Assembly (NCBI RefSeq): GCF_904849725.1
Contig: NC_058519.1
Span: 108,302,881 to 108,366,880 of the forward strand
Source: Hordeum vulgare subsp. vulgare
Taxonomy: Eukaryota > Streptophyta > Magnoliopsida > Poales > Poaceae
Reading direction: 5' to 3'
Length of the DNA stretch: 64,000 bases
The position numbers and the translations under genes were made by a program. The notes beneath the pieces were generated by a model that was given only the letters and a program-made list of their open reading frames with translations, did no database searches and had not been told where the DNA came from. This document shows positions 35,601 through 48,730 of the stretch, in pieces (position 1 is the first letter of the stretch; each line of letters starts with the position of its first letter).

Positions 35601-37447
35601 GTTGACAACTTAATTATATCACCCACGGATTAAATCCCACTAAGTAAACAAAAGGCAATCACATCAAAATATCACGCGAACTAACTTTCTCTAAAGCTAA
35701 AACTAAATAGACAGTTAAATCCTATGGATTTTTCTATCCCGAAAACATATATAACATGAGGGGTTGCAAAATAGAAACAACTCCACACATATATGCGGGA
35801 ATAAGACCTAAACGCGAAATAATAAACTAGCTACGAAATCCTACATGCAAAAATACAACTGACTACTCTAAAATACATGGAAAAAGGGTTCCTAAAACAT
35901 GAGCATTTTATCTACGGAGTTCGAGCAATCCGGACACGCATGGAAAATAAATACGGGCAAATCCTATTGGGACATCACACAAAACTAGGCATATGGCAAG
36001 TCAAACTATGTCAAACATGCATGCAAGTTGCTAAATATTAATCTACGTGGAAAACTACACAAAAACCATATACAATACGTCGTGATCCGATGCACTAGTA
36101 AAAAGATACGTGCGTCTGAAAATCTAGCAAAACCTGAAATTAGCTAAAACTCCGGTAATTTTAAAAATCGCCCACGGGCCGAATTTGTGCTAATGGGCTC
36201 AACAAGAGAGCGGGCTAATGCTATGATGCGCACATGGCGGAAAATAGATGGGTTCAGGGGCTGCTCACCTTGGGCCTGACGCCGGCCTAGGGCTGGCGAA
36301 GGAGGTGGGCCTCGGGGCGAAGTTGGGCCGGCTCGGGGAGGCAGTTGGAGCAGGCCGAGTGGAAGGGGCGTGGCCCACCTTGCGGGCGAGCGAGACCGTC
36401 GTCCTCCTGTGCCCTGATCTGGGCAGGATGCGGTGTGGCTCTAGGAGAGTGCGAGCGGGCGAGGATGTGCGAAGAGGGACGGCAGCCGACAACGCGAGGA
36501 GGAGGCAGCGGGGCGACGGATCTGGGCAAATCCGGGGCGGCCGGTTCCATTTCCGCCGGCGGCGACGAACACGGGCACGAGGATGGCGCGGGGAGAGGCG
36601 AGGCACGGTGTTGACAACGGCATGGACAGAGCCGGCGACGGCTCGAGCTGCCGAGGGGCGCACGAGCGAGCGCGGCTCGCAGCGGACGGCGAGGGAGGCC
36701 GATCTCGAGGCTCCCTCTCGATCGAGATCGAGGAGGAGCCGCCTCCTGGTTGGGGCGCCACGGGCGAGGGGCGGCGCTACCGGGCCTGGTCGGGCCTGCC
36801 ACAGGCTCGGGCGGGCCGCGTCGGCTGCACGCGCTGGAGGAGAGAGAGCGGCGGCTTGGGGTAGGTGGGCGCGGTTTTCAAGGCAGAGAGCTAGGGTTTC
36901 CTTTAGGGGTAGATTAGGGGTGTTTATATAGGGAAAGGGGGCTAGAGTTATCCGAATCCGGCCCCGTTTTTGCCCACACGATCGGAATCGAACGAACTCG
37001 AACGCGGGGTCGGCTAAGACCGGAAATGGTGCGGTGCAGCAACGCGATATTAAAACACCGGAAAACGTCCGACGATAGACCGAATACGGTGCCACTACGG
37101 TCGACCATTCGGGTACCAGACGGACTCCGATTGCGATGAAATTCGAGAGGCGGCCTACCTATATTAAAATAAGACCGCACGTCAAGCTCCAAACCAATCA
37201 GAGAAAGTTTTACACATGCTTTTAAAATAAGGTTTGGACGATGCCGCGGGCGCGTGCGAGTGCAGTCGGGCACAGAACGGACAACGACGAGAGCCGGCAA
37301 CTTCTAACATATGCATGTTTGAAAACTGGCAGCAACGGGATGCCGAAGCAATGCTGATGATGCACATGATGCAACAAATAAAATAATCACACGATGGAAA
37401 CGGAATAGAAGGGGAATCTTGTGGAACGTCGGCATCGGGCTGTCACA
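32604..37447 (-). mobile_element. Solo LTR of Sukkula (large retrotransposon derivative)
   Basis: This single 4844 bp LTR has TG...CA ends (minus strand: TGTGACAGCCCGATGCC to CATCCTTGGCGTTACA) and a perfect CTGGG duplication (32599-32603, 37448-37452). The 3' terminal sequence closely resembles the Sukkula LTR marker-primer sequence as I recall it (GATAGG.TCGCATC..). LTR length near 5 kb and lack of coding capacity fit this barley/wheat LARD. A TATATAAACA promoter box lies at 36921-36930 (minus). Large GC-rich ORFs near 36250-37095 lie in the leader and lack domains. Confidence 0.85.
36921..36930 (-). promoter_or_regulatory. TATA box of Sukkula LTR
   Basis: TATATAAACA reads on the minus strand ~520 bases inside the LTR start, followed by a pyrimidine/GC-rich leader, as expected for a pol II LTR promoter. 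Confidence 0.6.
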
Positions 37448-40400
37448 CTGGGTCTCTCCGACCTCCCCGATGCTAAAAACGGAACCGCAGTGAGCCCCTG
37501 ATCCTTTCCCCTCTCTCGCCCATGTGAGTAACCCTCCAGAGCCACCTCCCCGTCGAGCCCGACCTCCGGCCGTCGCTAGTGCTCGTCGCCGGCACTCTCT
37601 CTGGCCACCTCAGCCCCTCCTGCTACCCCTGCCAGATCGGCCACTTCGCCAGCTTCGTTTAGACGCAAACCATGCTCGATTTGGTGCCTTGTAGCCTCGG
37701 TTAGGCCAACTCCCGCGAGCCCTTCGCCGCGGCTATGGTCGCCGGCGACCACCCTCCGGTGAGGGCCGACGTGGCCAGCCAGTAACCGCCAATAACCTCC
37801 CCTATTCAGTGACACAGGGCCCCACATGGGGTCAAAGCCTAGTTAACCTCTAGTTTGACCGGGGATTAGCCTTGTGTCACTAACTGGTGGGCCCTGGCTG
37901 TCACGGTTGACCTGGCCAGCCAGTTGACCTGCTGACGCAATTAATATATTATGGAGTTAAATTAATTCAATAAAATTCCAGAAAATGCTGAAAACTTCTA
38001 AAAATCATAGAAAATAATCTGTAAGTCCAATGAAAGTAATTTATATATGAAAACTCATCACAAAAATTCAAAGAATCTGATTATGGCATTTTCATGCATG
38101 TTTGAGAAATTTAACATCACCAAGTAGGAAAAATGATGATTAGGGTAAATTTAATAATTAGTTTGGAGTTGGAATTTGGTATACATTTGAATTCCACTTC
38201 AATTAATAAGACCAAACATTGAGCTAGGAAACTCAGTACCTCAATATGCCACCTTCATGCATGATAAAACAAGTTATGCCTGAGCATCAGGTCGAATCAA
38301 TTAAAAGGGTATCTGGAAAATACCTTGCTTAAAGTGATATTTGAATTCTAATTCAAACCAGCTTCAACTTAATAAATGGTAGCTATATTAACCATGCCAC
38401 TTCTCATTTTCATATCATGATCATGCATCATAGTGTTGCATTTTCGTGAAGTAATTATTGTTCTTTCTTGTTTGCCGGCGTTGTTCCCTCTCGGTAGACG
38501 ATGGTTCCGATGATGTGACCATTGACATTGATGAAGACTCATTGCTATCTTCAGACGTGTCACGCAAGCAAACCCCCTTGAGAATACTGATATAAACCCA
38601 CTCTCTCGCTCCTTCTCTCTTTTATTGCATTATGAAAAACACGATTCAATGTTACATGTTCCTGGTAGTTGAACCCATTCCTCTGCATGACCTGATTTTG
38701 CCACTATAAATAGTTGAAACCACTTAGCATGAGTAGCAACTGCTTGAGCCGTGTTGTGCTTACTCATCCATGCTTGATTACTGTGCCTGCTATGCTTAGA
38801 GTTGTGTCGGGTCTGAGCCATCTGGACAATGAATCGGAATGGTTGTGTTCATGCCCTACTGTGTAAGAGTAAAGTGTGTGAATACGATTTGGTAAAGGTA
38901 GCGATGACAGGCCATGTAGGAGTACATGGTGGGTTGTCTCATTGAAACCGTCCTTAAGAACTGAGTTCTGGGTATGTTCTCCAAGACATGATACTACCAT
39001 TCATTGGACCCTGAAATATGACCCCACTCGGCTTATTAATCGCCTAGACCTCTGTCCAGGAGTTGCAATTAGTTTCATGTGTTTGTAGGAAAAGTGTTGG
39101 CGGCCGTGTTTAGCTCTGCCTAACGGGGTAGGCTTCAGTGCGGTAGATACAGAGTGGCACAGTGTACCAAGTGTCACCCGGATGGTGGGCTTGGGAACCC
39201 TACTTACATCGTTTGGGGCCGTAGAGGAAACCTCGGCCGGACTTCCTTGTGGTTTCAGTAGCAAATAGGCGATAAACCTTGACTAGGGTCTTGTGTGGTT
39301 AACGTTCGTGGCCGACACCCAAGCTAGTACTTCCGCTTGAAGGTTGCCGAGATGCATGACGTGCATATGGTGCTAAGTGGTGAGAGCATGAGTGAATAAG
39401 TATACCCCTGCGGGGTGATTTAATCAGTTTGAATAGCCGCGTCCTCGGATATGGACTACTTGGAAATATTACGTGGTACATGGACAATTTAAATGGATAC
39501 TCTAAAACATGCAAGATAAGTGTGAGTGCTATGGATGGCCTTCTCGTAGGGAGACGAGAGTGGATCCATAGTGGTGTATTGAATTGGTGAATATGTGGAC
39601 TCGTGTGCGCTATCCCACCTAAAAGAAAGAACTTGTAGTCGTAGTACAAGTTAGCCAAGAGTCAAAGCTGGCTTGTTGCAATCATACCCCACAATCCTTT
39701 CATTGATACATGTTGCATATGTAGATAGTTCTGATGTAAGTCTTGCTGAGTACCTCTGTACTCATGGTTGCTTTATTTATGTTTTTGCAGAGAAGATTTA
39801 GTCTCATTAAAAGGTTCTACGCGATGTGTTCGATGTTGACCGGAATAGCTTGGGAATCCCAGACAGAGGTCTGGTTTCTTTGGTAGGGTCATTGTAGCTT
39901 TTCAGGCTCATTCAGCCACTTTTTGTAGATGTCTGTACCTAGACATGTTATGCTTCCGCTTGATGTTTTTATGACTTGAGTGTCGGGTCGCGAGACCCCC
40001 TGTTTGTAATATCATACTATGTTGATTCTTATGAGTCTCTAATAAAAGCTTGAGTCATAGAGTTATCTTGTGATGCCATGTTGTGTCTACACATATCGTG
40101 CATATTATGTGTATTGTTATGAAATGTGTTATATGTGTGGGATTCGACACCTAGTTGTGTGCCTTTAGTAGTACTCTTTATGGGGAAATGCCTCTTTGTG
40201 CTTCCACCGAGCGTTGGTAGCTTGCTACTGCTCCGGACACATTGATTGACCGGCATGTATCCTTCTTTGCTGTTGTGTCTATCCCTTCGGGGAAATGTCA
40301 CGCGGTGTAATGGAGTCCTTGTAGCTTTCTACGACTCGTCTACACACGCTGATGACCGACACCTGCTTTGCTGGGTTATGTATGCATGTCCCTGTATGGA

Positions 40401-40613
40401 TGTACCACTTGGGTTTATAACTAGTCATGTCGACCCAGGTTCTTTGTCGTTTGAATGCTAGCGACACATTCATATACGTGAGCCAAAAGACGCAAACGGT
40501 CCCAGCCAAGGTAAGGTGGCAACCGTGGAATTTATCGTGCATGAGGCCACAAAGTGATGTGATGTGTTATAGGCTAGGTTCTTATGATTTAGGATCGGGG
40601 TCCCGATAGTAAG

Positions 40614-41688
40614 TGCGAGAGTTCGATCCGTAACCGAGTAGGAAACCTTCATAAGATTTAGGAGCAAATTTAGAGCGACGATATTTATCAAGAATATAAC
40701 ACTTAGATCCAAATACCCAAAAGTATCCAACTTGGGGTTTGTTACCGTGACTAGCTCGTATGCCGTTTTACCGAGAAGCTTGTGTAAGTAGAGTCGGTTT
40801 ATGGCGTGACAAGCTGTTTCCACGGCTTCTGCCCAGAAGTGTCTTAGAATCTTGTATTTGTCAAGCATTGTTCTTGCCATCTCTATGAGAGTCCGGTTCT
40901 TCCTCTCAACAACTCCATTTTGTTGAGGTCTGTACGTCTCCGAGAACTCATGTGAGATACCTTATTCGTCAACAAAAGTATTCACATTCGTGTTCTTGAA
41001 CTCCATTTTGTTGTCGCTCAGAACATTCTTGATCTTCACTTCAAACTGATTTTGAGTTTTTCGAGTGAAGTTCTTGAAGATCTTTTGTACCTACAACTTA
41101 TCATCAAGAAAGAATACCCACATGAATCTGGAAAATCATTAACAATGAATAAACCATAAGAAATTCCACCGAGGCTCTTGTAATCATTGGGACCAAAGAG
41201 ATCCATGTGAAGAAGCTCGAGTGGTCTTCTTGTAGTCATGATGTTCTTCATGGGATGACTTCCACCAACTTTCTTTCCTGCTTGACGAGCACTACAAAGT
41301 CTATCTTTGTGAAAGATAACATCTTTAACACCAAGAATACGATTACCTTTGATAAGTATGTCAAGATTATGCATACCTACATGTACTAACCTTCTATGCC
41401 ATAACCGATCTTTAGAATATTTAGAAATAAGACATGAACAGGGTTTAGATATTTTAGAGAAATCGATAATGTATAGATCACCTCTACGAAAACCTGTAAA
41501 GACAATTTTATGGTTGTCGCTACGAAACACGCGACACTCATAGATAGCACATCGAAACCGAAATTTGCTAGTGTAGATACGAAAAGAAGATTGTAACCAA
41601 AGGGTTCAACAAGCATGACATTTTGAATGAAACTATCATGAGATACGACCACCTTACCAAGACCAAGTACCATACCTTTGGAGTAATA
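40614..41688 (-). pseudogene. Copia A integrase and protease C-terminal part
   Basis: The protease flank KGMVLGLGKVVVSHDSF is followed by the pre-integrase zinc region LWHRRLVHVGMHNL and LCSARQAGKK, where the second Cys is replaced by Arg. The integrase core has LLHMDLFGP and FIVNDFPD with the first two acidic residues, then FWAEAVETACHAINR. Frames shift at ~41530 and ~41030-40880. Z cuts it at 40614 and Angela-1 at 41688. The enzyme would insert the DNA copy; it is inactive. Confidence 0.85.
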
Positions 41689-43475
41689 TGTTGAGGAACA
41701 TTGCATGGGAAACAAAAAAACTCTGACGTACACGAAGACCTATCATGGTGACGATCATCTACGAGAGGGAGATCGGATCCACATACCCTTGTAGATCGCT
41801 AAGGGAAGCATTAAGAAACGCGGTTGATGTAGTGGAATGTCTTCGTGATCCAAATCGCCGGCGTCCCACGATCCGTCCCGATCTAGCACCGAAGGGATGT
41901 CACCTCCTCATTCAGCACACGTACAACTCGATGACGATCTCCGCCTCCTTGATCTAGCAAGAGAGACGAAGAGGTAGCTGAATTCTCCGGCAGCTCGACG
42001 GTGTGACGGTGGTGATGGTGGAGCTACTCCAGCACGGCTTCGCCGTGCCGTGCCGATCAAGCTACAAGGTGTCATGAAGTAGTGGAGGGAGAGAGGTTTG
42101 CACAAAGGCTTGAGGTCCAAAAACCCTCTCAAATATCCACTATATATAGGAGGAACAAGAGGGAGGCTGCATTGCCTCCTAGTCCAAGTAGGAGGATTCG
42201 GCCGGGCCAAGGAGGAAGGTCTCCTCCTCCAATTCGGTTTGGTGGAGGAGTCCTTTCCTTCTTGTCCACCTCCTTCCCTTTTTTTCATTCTTTTTTCCTT
42301 TATTTTTCCTTGGCTGAAATAGGCTTATTGGGTTGGCCTCACCCGCCCACTAAGGGCTGGTGCGCCACCCATGGGCCTATTAGATCCTCTCCCGGGTGGG
42401 TCGCCCCTCCCGGTAAAACCCCGGAACCCATTCCTCACTCCCGGTACTTTACCGGTAATGCCCGAAATCTTTTCGGAAGCCAAGTGCAACAATCCTATAT
42501 ATCAATCTTCATTTCCGGACCATTCTGGAGACACTCATGACGTACGGGATCTCATCCGGGACTTCGGACAGCATTCAGTTACCCACATCCGTAATTCAAC
42601 TATACCAAAAATGTCACCGAACCTTAAGTATGCAGACCCTACGGAATCGAGAACTATGTAGACATGACCGACACACTCTCCGGCCAATATCCAATAGGGG
42701 GACTTGGACGTCCATATTGGATCCTACATATTCTACGAAGATCTTATCGGTTGAACCTCTATGTCGAGGATTCACATAATCCCGTATATCATTCCCTTTG
42801 TCCGTTCGTATGTTACTTTCCCGAGATTCGATCGTCGGTATCGCCATACCTATTTAATTCTCATTACCAGAAAGTCTCTTTACTCGTTCCGTAATACAAG
42901 ATCTCATGGCTAACTCTTTCGTCACATTGCTTTCAAGGCTTGTTTGTGATGTTGTATTACCGAGTGGGCCCTGAGATACCTCTCCTTCACACGGAGTGAC
43001 AAATCCTAGTCTTGATGCATGCTAGTCAACAGACACCTTCGGAGATGCATTTAGAGTACCTTTATAGTCACCAAGTAACGTTGCGATGTTTGATACACAC
43101 AAGGCATTCCTCAGGTGTCAGTGAGTTACATGATCTCATGGTCATAGGAATCTATACTTGACATGCAGAAAACAATAGCAACAAAATGACACGATCATAT
43201 GCTACGTTTATAGTTTGGGTCTTGTCCATCACATCATTCTCCTAATGATGTGATCCCGTCATCAAGTGACAACACTTGTCTATGCTAGGAAACCTTAACC
43301 ATCCTTAACCAATAGGCTAGTCAACTAGAGGCTCAGTAGGGACATTGTTTTGTCTATATATCTACACATGCATTTCCAATCAATACAATTATAGCATGGA
43401 TAATAAATGATTATCTTGAAATAGGAAATATAATAATAACTATCTTATTATTGCCTCTAGGGTATATTTCCAACA
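41689..43475 (-). repeat. 3' LTR of Angela-1
   Basis: The LTR is 1787 bp and matches 48731-50522. TATATATA lies at 42141-42148. On the plus strand it is followed by GTATCCCACTTGC, complement of the polypurine tract. ORFs at 42082-42894 recur in the other LTR and are not genes. Confidence 0.92.
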
Positions 43476-43526
43476 GTATCCCACTTGCACTAGAGTCAAT
43501 AATCTAGCCTCACATCTCTATGTGAT

Positions 43527-46500
43527 TTACAATGTAATGAATCTAACACCCATACAGTTCTGGTGTTGATCATGCTTTGCTCGTGGAAGAGGTTTAGTCA
43601 GCGGATCTCCAACATTCAGATCCGTATGCACTTTGCAAATATTTATGTCCTCCTCCTTGATGTAATCGCGAATGGCATTGAAGCGTCGCTTTATGTGTCT
43701 GGTCCTCTTGTGAAACCTTGGTTCCTTGGCTAGAGCAATGGCACCAATGTTGTCACAGAACAAATTGATTGGATGCAGTGCACTTGGCACTACTCCAAGA
43801 TCTGACATGAACTGATTCATCCAGACAACCTCCTTAGCCACCTATGAGGAAGCTATGTACTTCGCTTCACATGTAGAATCAGCTACGACGCTTTGCTTGA
43901 AACTGCACCAGCTTACTCCACCCCGGTTAAGAATAAATACGTATCTGGTTTGAGACTTAGAGTCATCCGGATCAGTGTCAAAGCTTGCATTGACGTAACC
44001 CTTTACCACGAGCTCTTCGTCACCTCCATAAACGAGAAACATTTCCTTAGTCCTTTTCAGGTACTTTAGAATATTCTTGACCGCCGCCCAGTGTTCTAGT
44101 CCTGGATCACTTTGGAACCCGTGTGCCATACTTATGGCCAGGCTGACATCCGGTCTTGTGCACAACATTGCATACATCATAGACCCTATGGCTGAAGCAT
44201 AGGGGAAGACACTCATCTTTTCTCTATCTTTTGCAGTTACTAGACATCGAGTCTTACTCAACTTTATACCTTGTAACACACGCAAGAACCCCTTCTTGGA
44301 TTGTCCCATTTTGAACTTCTTCAAAACTTTATCAAGGTATGTGGTTTGTGAAAGAGCTATTAGGCGCCTTGACCTATCTCTATAGATCTTTATGCCCAAT
44401 ATGTAAGAAGCTTCTCCTAGGTCCTTCATTGAAAAACTTTTATTCAGGTGATATTTACGCTTTCCATAACTCTACATTGTTTCCAATCAGCAATATGTCA
44501 TCCACATATAATATTAGAAACACTATAGAGATCCCACTCACTTTCTTGTAAATACAAGCTTCTCCAAAAACTTGTATAAACCCAAACGCCTTGATCACCT
44601 CATCAAAGCGCTGATTCCAACTCCGAGATGCTTGGACCAGTCCATAAATGGATCACCGGAGCTTGCACAAACCTTCGGGTTGCATCATATACAACTCTTG
44701 CTTAAGAAACCCATTAAGAGACGCCGTTTTGACATCCATCTGCCAGATTTCATAATCAAAAAATGCAGCTATTGCTAACATGATTCAGACGGACTTAAGC
44801 ATCGCTTCGGGTGAGAATGTCTCATCTTAGTCAACTCCTTGAACTTGTGAAAACCCCTTTTCCACAAGTCCAGCATTTTAAACGGTCACATTACCGTCCG
44901 CGTCCGTCTTCTTCTTGAAGATCCATTTGTTCTGAATAGCCTTGCGACCTTCAGCTAATACTTCCAAAGTCCATACTTTGTTTTCATACATAGATTCTAT
45001 CTCGGATTTCATGGCTTATAACCATCTATTGGAATCTGGGTCCACCATTGCTTCTCCATAACTCGTTGGCTCATTGTTGTGCAACAACATGATTGACAAG
45101 ATAGGATTCCCGTGCCACTCTGTAGTAGTGCGTGCTCTTGTCGACCTGCATGGTCCGACAGTAACTTGATCTGAAGCTTCATGATCATTATCATTAGCTT
45201 CCCTCTTCAACTAGTGTTGCCTCGACAAAAAATTCTTTCTGCCCTGCGCCACCATCTTGTTGAAGCAGCGGTCTGCAACCTCATCAAGTTCTATATTCCT
45301 CCCACTCTATTCTTTCGAGAGAAACTCTTTATCAAGAAAAGCTCCGTTTTTAGCGACAAACACTTTTCCCACGGATCTGAGATAGAAGGTATACCCAACT
45401 GTCTCTTTTGGGTAACCTATGAAGACACACTTTTCCGCTTTGGGTTCTAGCTTTTCATGCTGATGCTTTTTGACATAAGCATCACATCCCCAAACTTTAA
45501 GAAACAACAACTTTGGCTTCTTGCCATACCATAGCTCACATGGTGTCGTGTCAACGGATTTCAATGGTGCCCAATTTAAAATGAATGCAGCTGTCTCCAA
45601 TGCATAGCCCCAAAATGATAATGGAAAATCGGTAAGAGAGATCATAGAATGCACCATATCTAATAAAGTATGATTATGACGTTTGGACACACCATTACGC
45701 TGTGGTGTTCCATGCGGTGTCAACTTTGAAAAAATTCCACATTGTCTTAAGTGAGCACCAAACTTGCAACTCAGATATTCACCTCCTTGATCAGATCATA
45801 AGAACTTGATCTTCTTGCTACGATGATTTTCAACTTCACTCTGAAATTGATTGAACTTTTCAAAGGTTACAGACTTGTGCTTAATCAAGTAGATATAGTC
45901 ATACCTACTCAAATCGTCAATGAAGGTGAGAAAATAACGATATCCGCCACGTGCCTCTATGCTCATTGGTTTGCACACATCAGTATGTATGATCTCCAAC
46001 AAGTCACTTGCACGCTCCATTGTTCCAGAGAACGGAGTCTTAGTCATCTTGCCCATGAGACATGGTTCGCATGTGTCAAATGATTCAAAAATCAAGTGAC
46101 TCAAAAAGTCCATCAGCATGGAGTTTCTTCATGCTCTTAACACCAATATGACCTAAGCGGCAGTGCCACAAGAAAGTGGCGCTATCATTGTTAAGTCTAC
46201 ATCTTTTAGTGTCAATGTTATAGATATGAGTGTCATCACAATAGAGATTCAATATGAACAAACCCCTTCATTAGGTGCATGACCATAAAAGATATTGCTC
46301 ATATAAATAGAACAACTATTATTCCCTGACTTAAATGAGTAACCATCTTGCAATAAACAAGATCCATATATAATGTTCATGCTCAACGCAGGCACTAAAT
46401 AACAATTATTTAAGTTCATCACTAATCCGGATGGTAAATGAAGTGAGACTGTGCCGACGGCGATCGCATCAACCTTGGAACCATTTCCCACGTGCATCGT

Positions 46501-47481
46501 CACTTCATCCTTCACCAGCCTTCGTTTATTCTGCAGTTCCTGTTTCGAGTTGCAAATGTGAGCAATAGAACCGGTATCAAATACCCAGGCACTACTACGA
46601 GAACTGATGAGCTAGACATCAATAACATGTATATCATATATACCTTGTTTGGCGTTGGCCGCCTTCTTATCGGCCAGATACTTGGGGCAGTTGCACTTCC
46701 AATGACCAGTCCCCTTGCAATAATAGCACTCAGTTTCCGGCTTAGGTCCAGCCTTGGGTTTCTTCGTCGGAGGGGCAACAACTTTTCTACTCTGCTTGGA
46801 GTTACCCTTCTTTCCTTTGTCATTTTTCTTGAAACTAGTGGTCTTATTGACCATCAACACTTGATGTTCTTTCTGGATTTCTGACTCAGCGACTTTTAGC
46901 ATCGCAAATAACTCGCCGGGTAACTTATTCATCCCTTGCATGTTATAGTTCAACACGAAGCTCTTATAGCTAGGTGGCAGTGACTGAAGAATTCTGTCAG
47001 TGATAGATTCTTGCGGGAGTTCAATCCCTAGCTCAGCTAGACGGTTAGAGTACCCAGACATTCTGAGCACGTGTTCACTGACAGACGAATTCTCCTCCAT
47101 TTTGCAAGCATAGAACTTATCAGAGGTCTCATGCCTCTCGATCCGGGAATTCTTCTCAAAGATAAACTTCAACTCCTGGAACATCTCATATGCTCCATGA
47201 CGTTCGAAACGTCTTTGAAGTCCCGATTCTAAGCCATACAAAACTGCACATTGAACTAGTGAGTAGTCATCCTTACGTGCTTGCCAAGCGTTCAAAACAT
47301 CTTGGTTTGCCGTAGCGGGTGGTGCATTGCCTAGCGCAACATCAAGCACATATTGATTTTGGCCAGCTTGGAGGATAAGCCTCAGATTTCGAGCCCAGTC
47401 AACAAAGTTGCTTCCATCATCTTTCAACTTAGCTTTCTCTAGGAACGTATTAAAATTCAGGGTTGCTACTGTGCGCGCCAT
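43527..47481 (-). pseudogene. Angela-1 gag-pol polyprotein, degraded
   Basis: Gag starts at 47481 (MARTVATLNFNTFLEKAKL) with a UBN2-type domain and a CCHC knuckle CYYCKGTGHWKCNC near 46720. A TAG at 46612-46614 separates it from the protease with AWVFDTGSIAHICN. Integrase (HTDVCKPMS, FIDDLSRYDYIY) lies at 46120-45790, and its later part PHGTPQRNGVSKRHNH at 45723-45307. RT is badly broken between 45300 and 44430. The RT C-terminus/RNase H follows (MKDLGEASYILGIKIYRDRS, RPDVSLAIS, VADSTCEAKYIA) at 44429-43842, with a stop before the last segment (LFCDNIGAIALAKEP, to 43527). At least four stops or shifts make it inactive. Confidence 0.9.
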
Positions 47482-48730
47482 TGATCTACAACATAACATT
47501 TTGCAATGATTACTTAGACTATGTTCAAGGAATTTGAGTTTAGCTAATCATATTACTAATAAACGTCCACTCAAATAGACATTCCTCTAGTCATTCGAGT
47601 GTCGCATGATCCAAATTCACTAACTCAAGTCTGATCATCACGTGAGTTGAGTATAGTTTCACTGGTGAACATCTCCATGTTGATCATATCAACTATATGA
47701 TTCATGCTCGACCTTTTGATCTCTTGTGTTCCGATGCCATGTCTGTACATGCTAGGCTCGTCAGGTTTAACCCGAGTGTTCCGTGTGTGCAACTGTTTTG
47801 CACCCGTTGTATGTGAACATTGAGTCTATCACACTCGATCATCACGTGGTGTCTCGAAACGACAAACTGTCGCAACGGTGCATAGTCGGGGAGAACACAA
47901 TTTTATCTTGAAATTCTAGGGAGGGATCACCTTATAATTCTATGGTCATTCTAAGCAAAATAAAGTGCATAAAAGGATTAACATCTCATGCAAATCATAA
48001 GTGACATGATATGGCCATGACTTGTGCTTCTTGATCTCCATCACCACCACCGACATGATCTCCATCGTCACCGGTGCCGCACTATAATCTCCATCATCAT
48101 GCCTCCATCGAGGTTGTCGCATTATCTATGCTATTACTACTAAAGCTACAACCTAGCGATATAGTATATCATCTGCAAGCACAAATGTTACTTTAAAGTC
48201 AACCATATGGCTCATGTCGGTTGCCGTAGCATCAACGTGCAAGTCGATATTTAACTATGACATCATGATCATCTCATACATCCAATATATGATATCATGT
48301 CTTTGGCCATATCACATCACATGCATACCCTGCAAAAACAAGTTAGACGTCCTCTAATTTGTTGTTGCATGTTTTACGTGGCTGCTATGGGTATCTAGTA
48401 TGATTGCATCTTACTTACACAAAGCCACAACCATGATATGTAAATTGCAATTTAACATTCTCCAAGGACCGCCTCGGTCAAATCCGATTCAACTAAAGTT
48501 TAAGAAACATACACCCGTCAGTCATATTTATGCAACAACTTGCATGTCTATCGATGAAATCGGTCTCTTGTAAGGGTACGAGTAAAGTTGGTCCAGGCCA
48601 CTTCAATCCAACAATACCGTCGAATAAAGAAAAGACTAAGGAGGGCATAAAATTGAACATCAACGCCCACAAACTCTTTTGTGTTCTACTCGAGATATCA
48701 TCTACGCATGAACCTAGCTCATGATGCCAC
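47482..48730 (-). other. Angela-1 leader region and primer site
   Basis: This long non-coding leader lies between the 5' LTR and gag, usual for Angela/BARE elements. The primer site GTGGCATCATGAGC abuts the LTR. CATCACCACC-rich sequence occurs near 48040-48110. The 3' end (GTTGTAGATCA before ATG) is shared with element B at 10170. Confidence 0.75.

Larger units (their letters stand above)
31728..40608 (+). mobile_element. Z: long solo LTR-like gypsy element, split by Sukkula
   Basis: The element runs from TGTCACAACCC to GGTCCCGATA (probably a decayed CA end) with a perfect GTAAG duplication (31723-31727, 40609-40613). Without Sukkula it is ~4.03 kb. No gag, pol, primer site or second LTR is visible, so I read it as a solo LTR of a long-LTR gypsy family. 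A GC-rich block (32200-32600, 37450-37800), AT-rich middle and AATAAA near 40041 suggest plus orientation. The family is unknown to me. Removal restores the copia A frame at SRT-YRVY. Confidence 0.75.

Noticed and set aside
36248..37095. Long overlapping ORFs on both strands (up to 276 residues)
   Set aside because: They lie in the GC-rich leader of the Sukkula LTR, overlap in several frames, and show only Arg/Ala/Pro-rich composition without domains.
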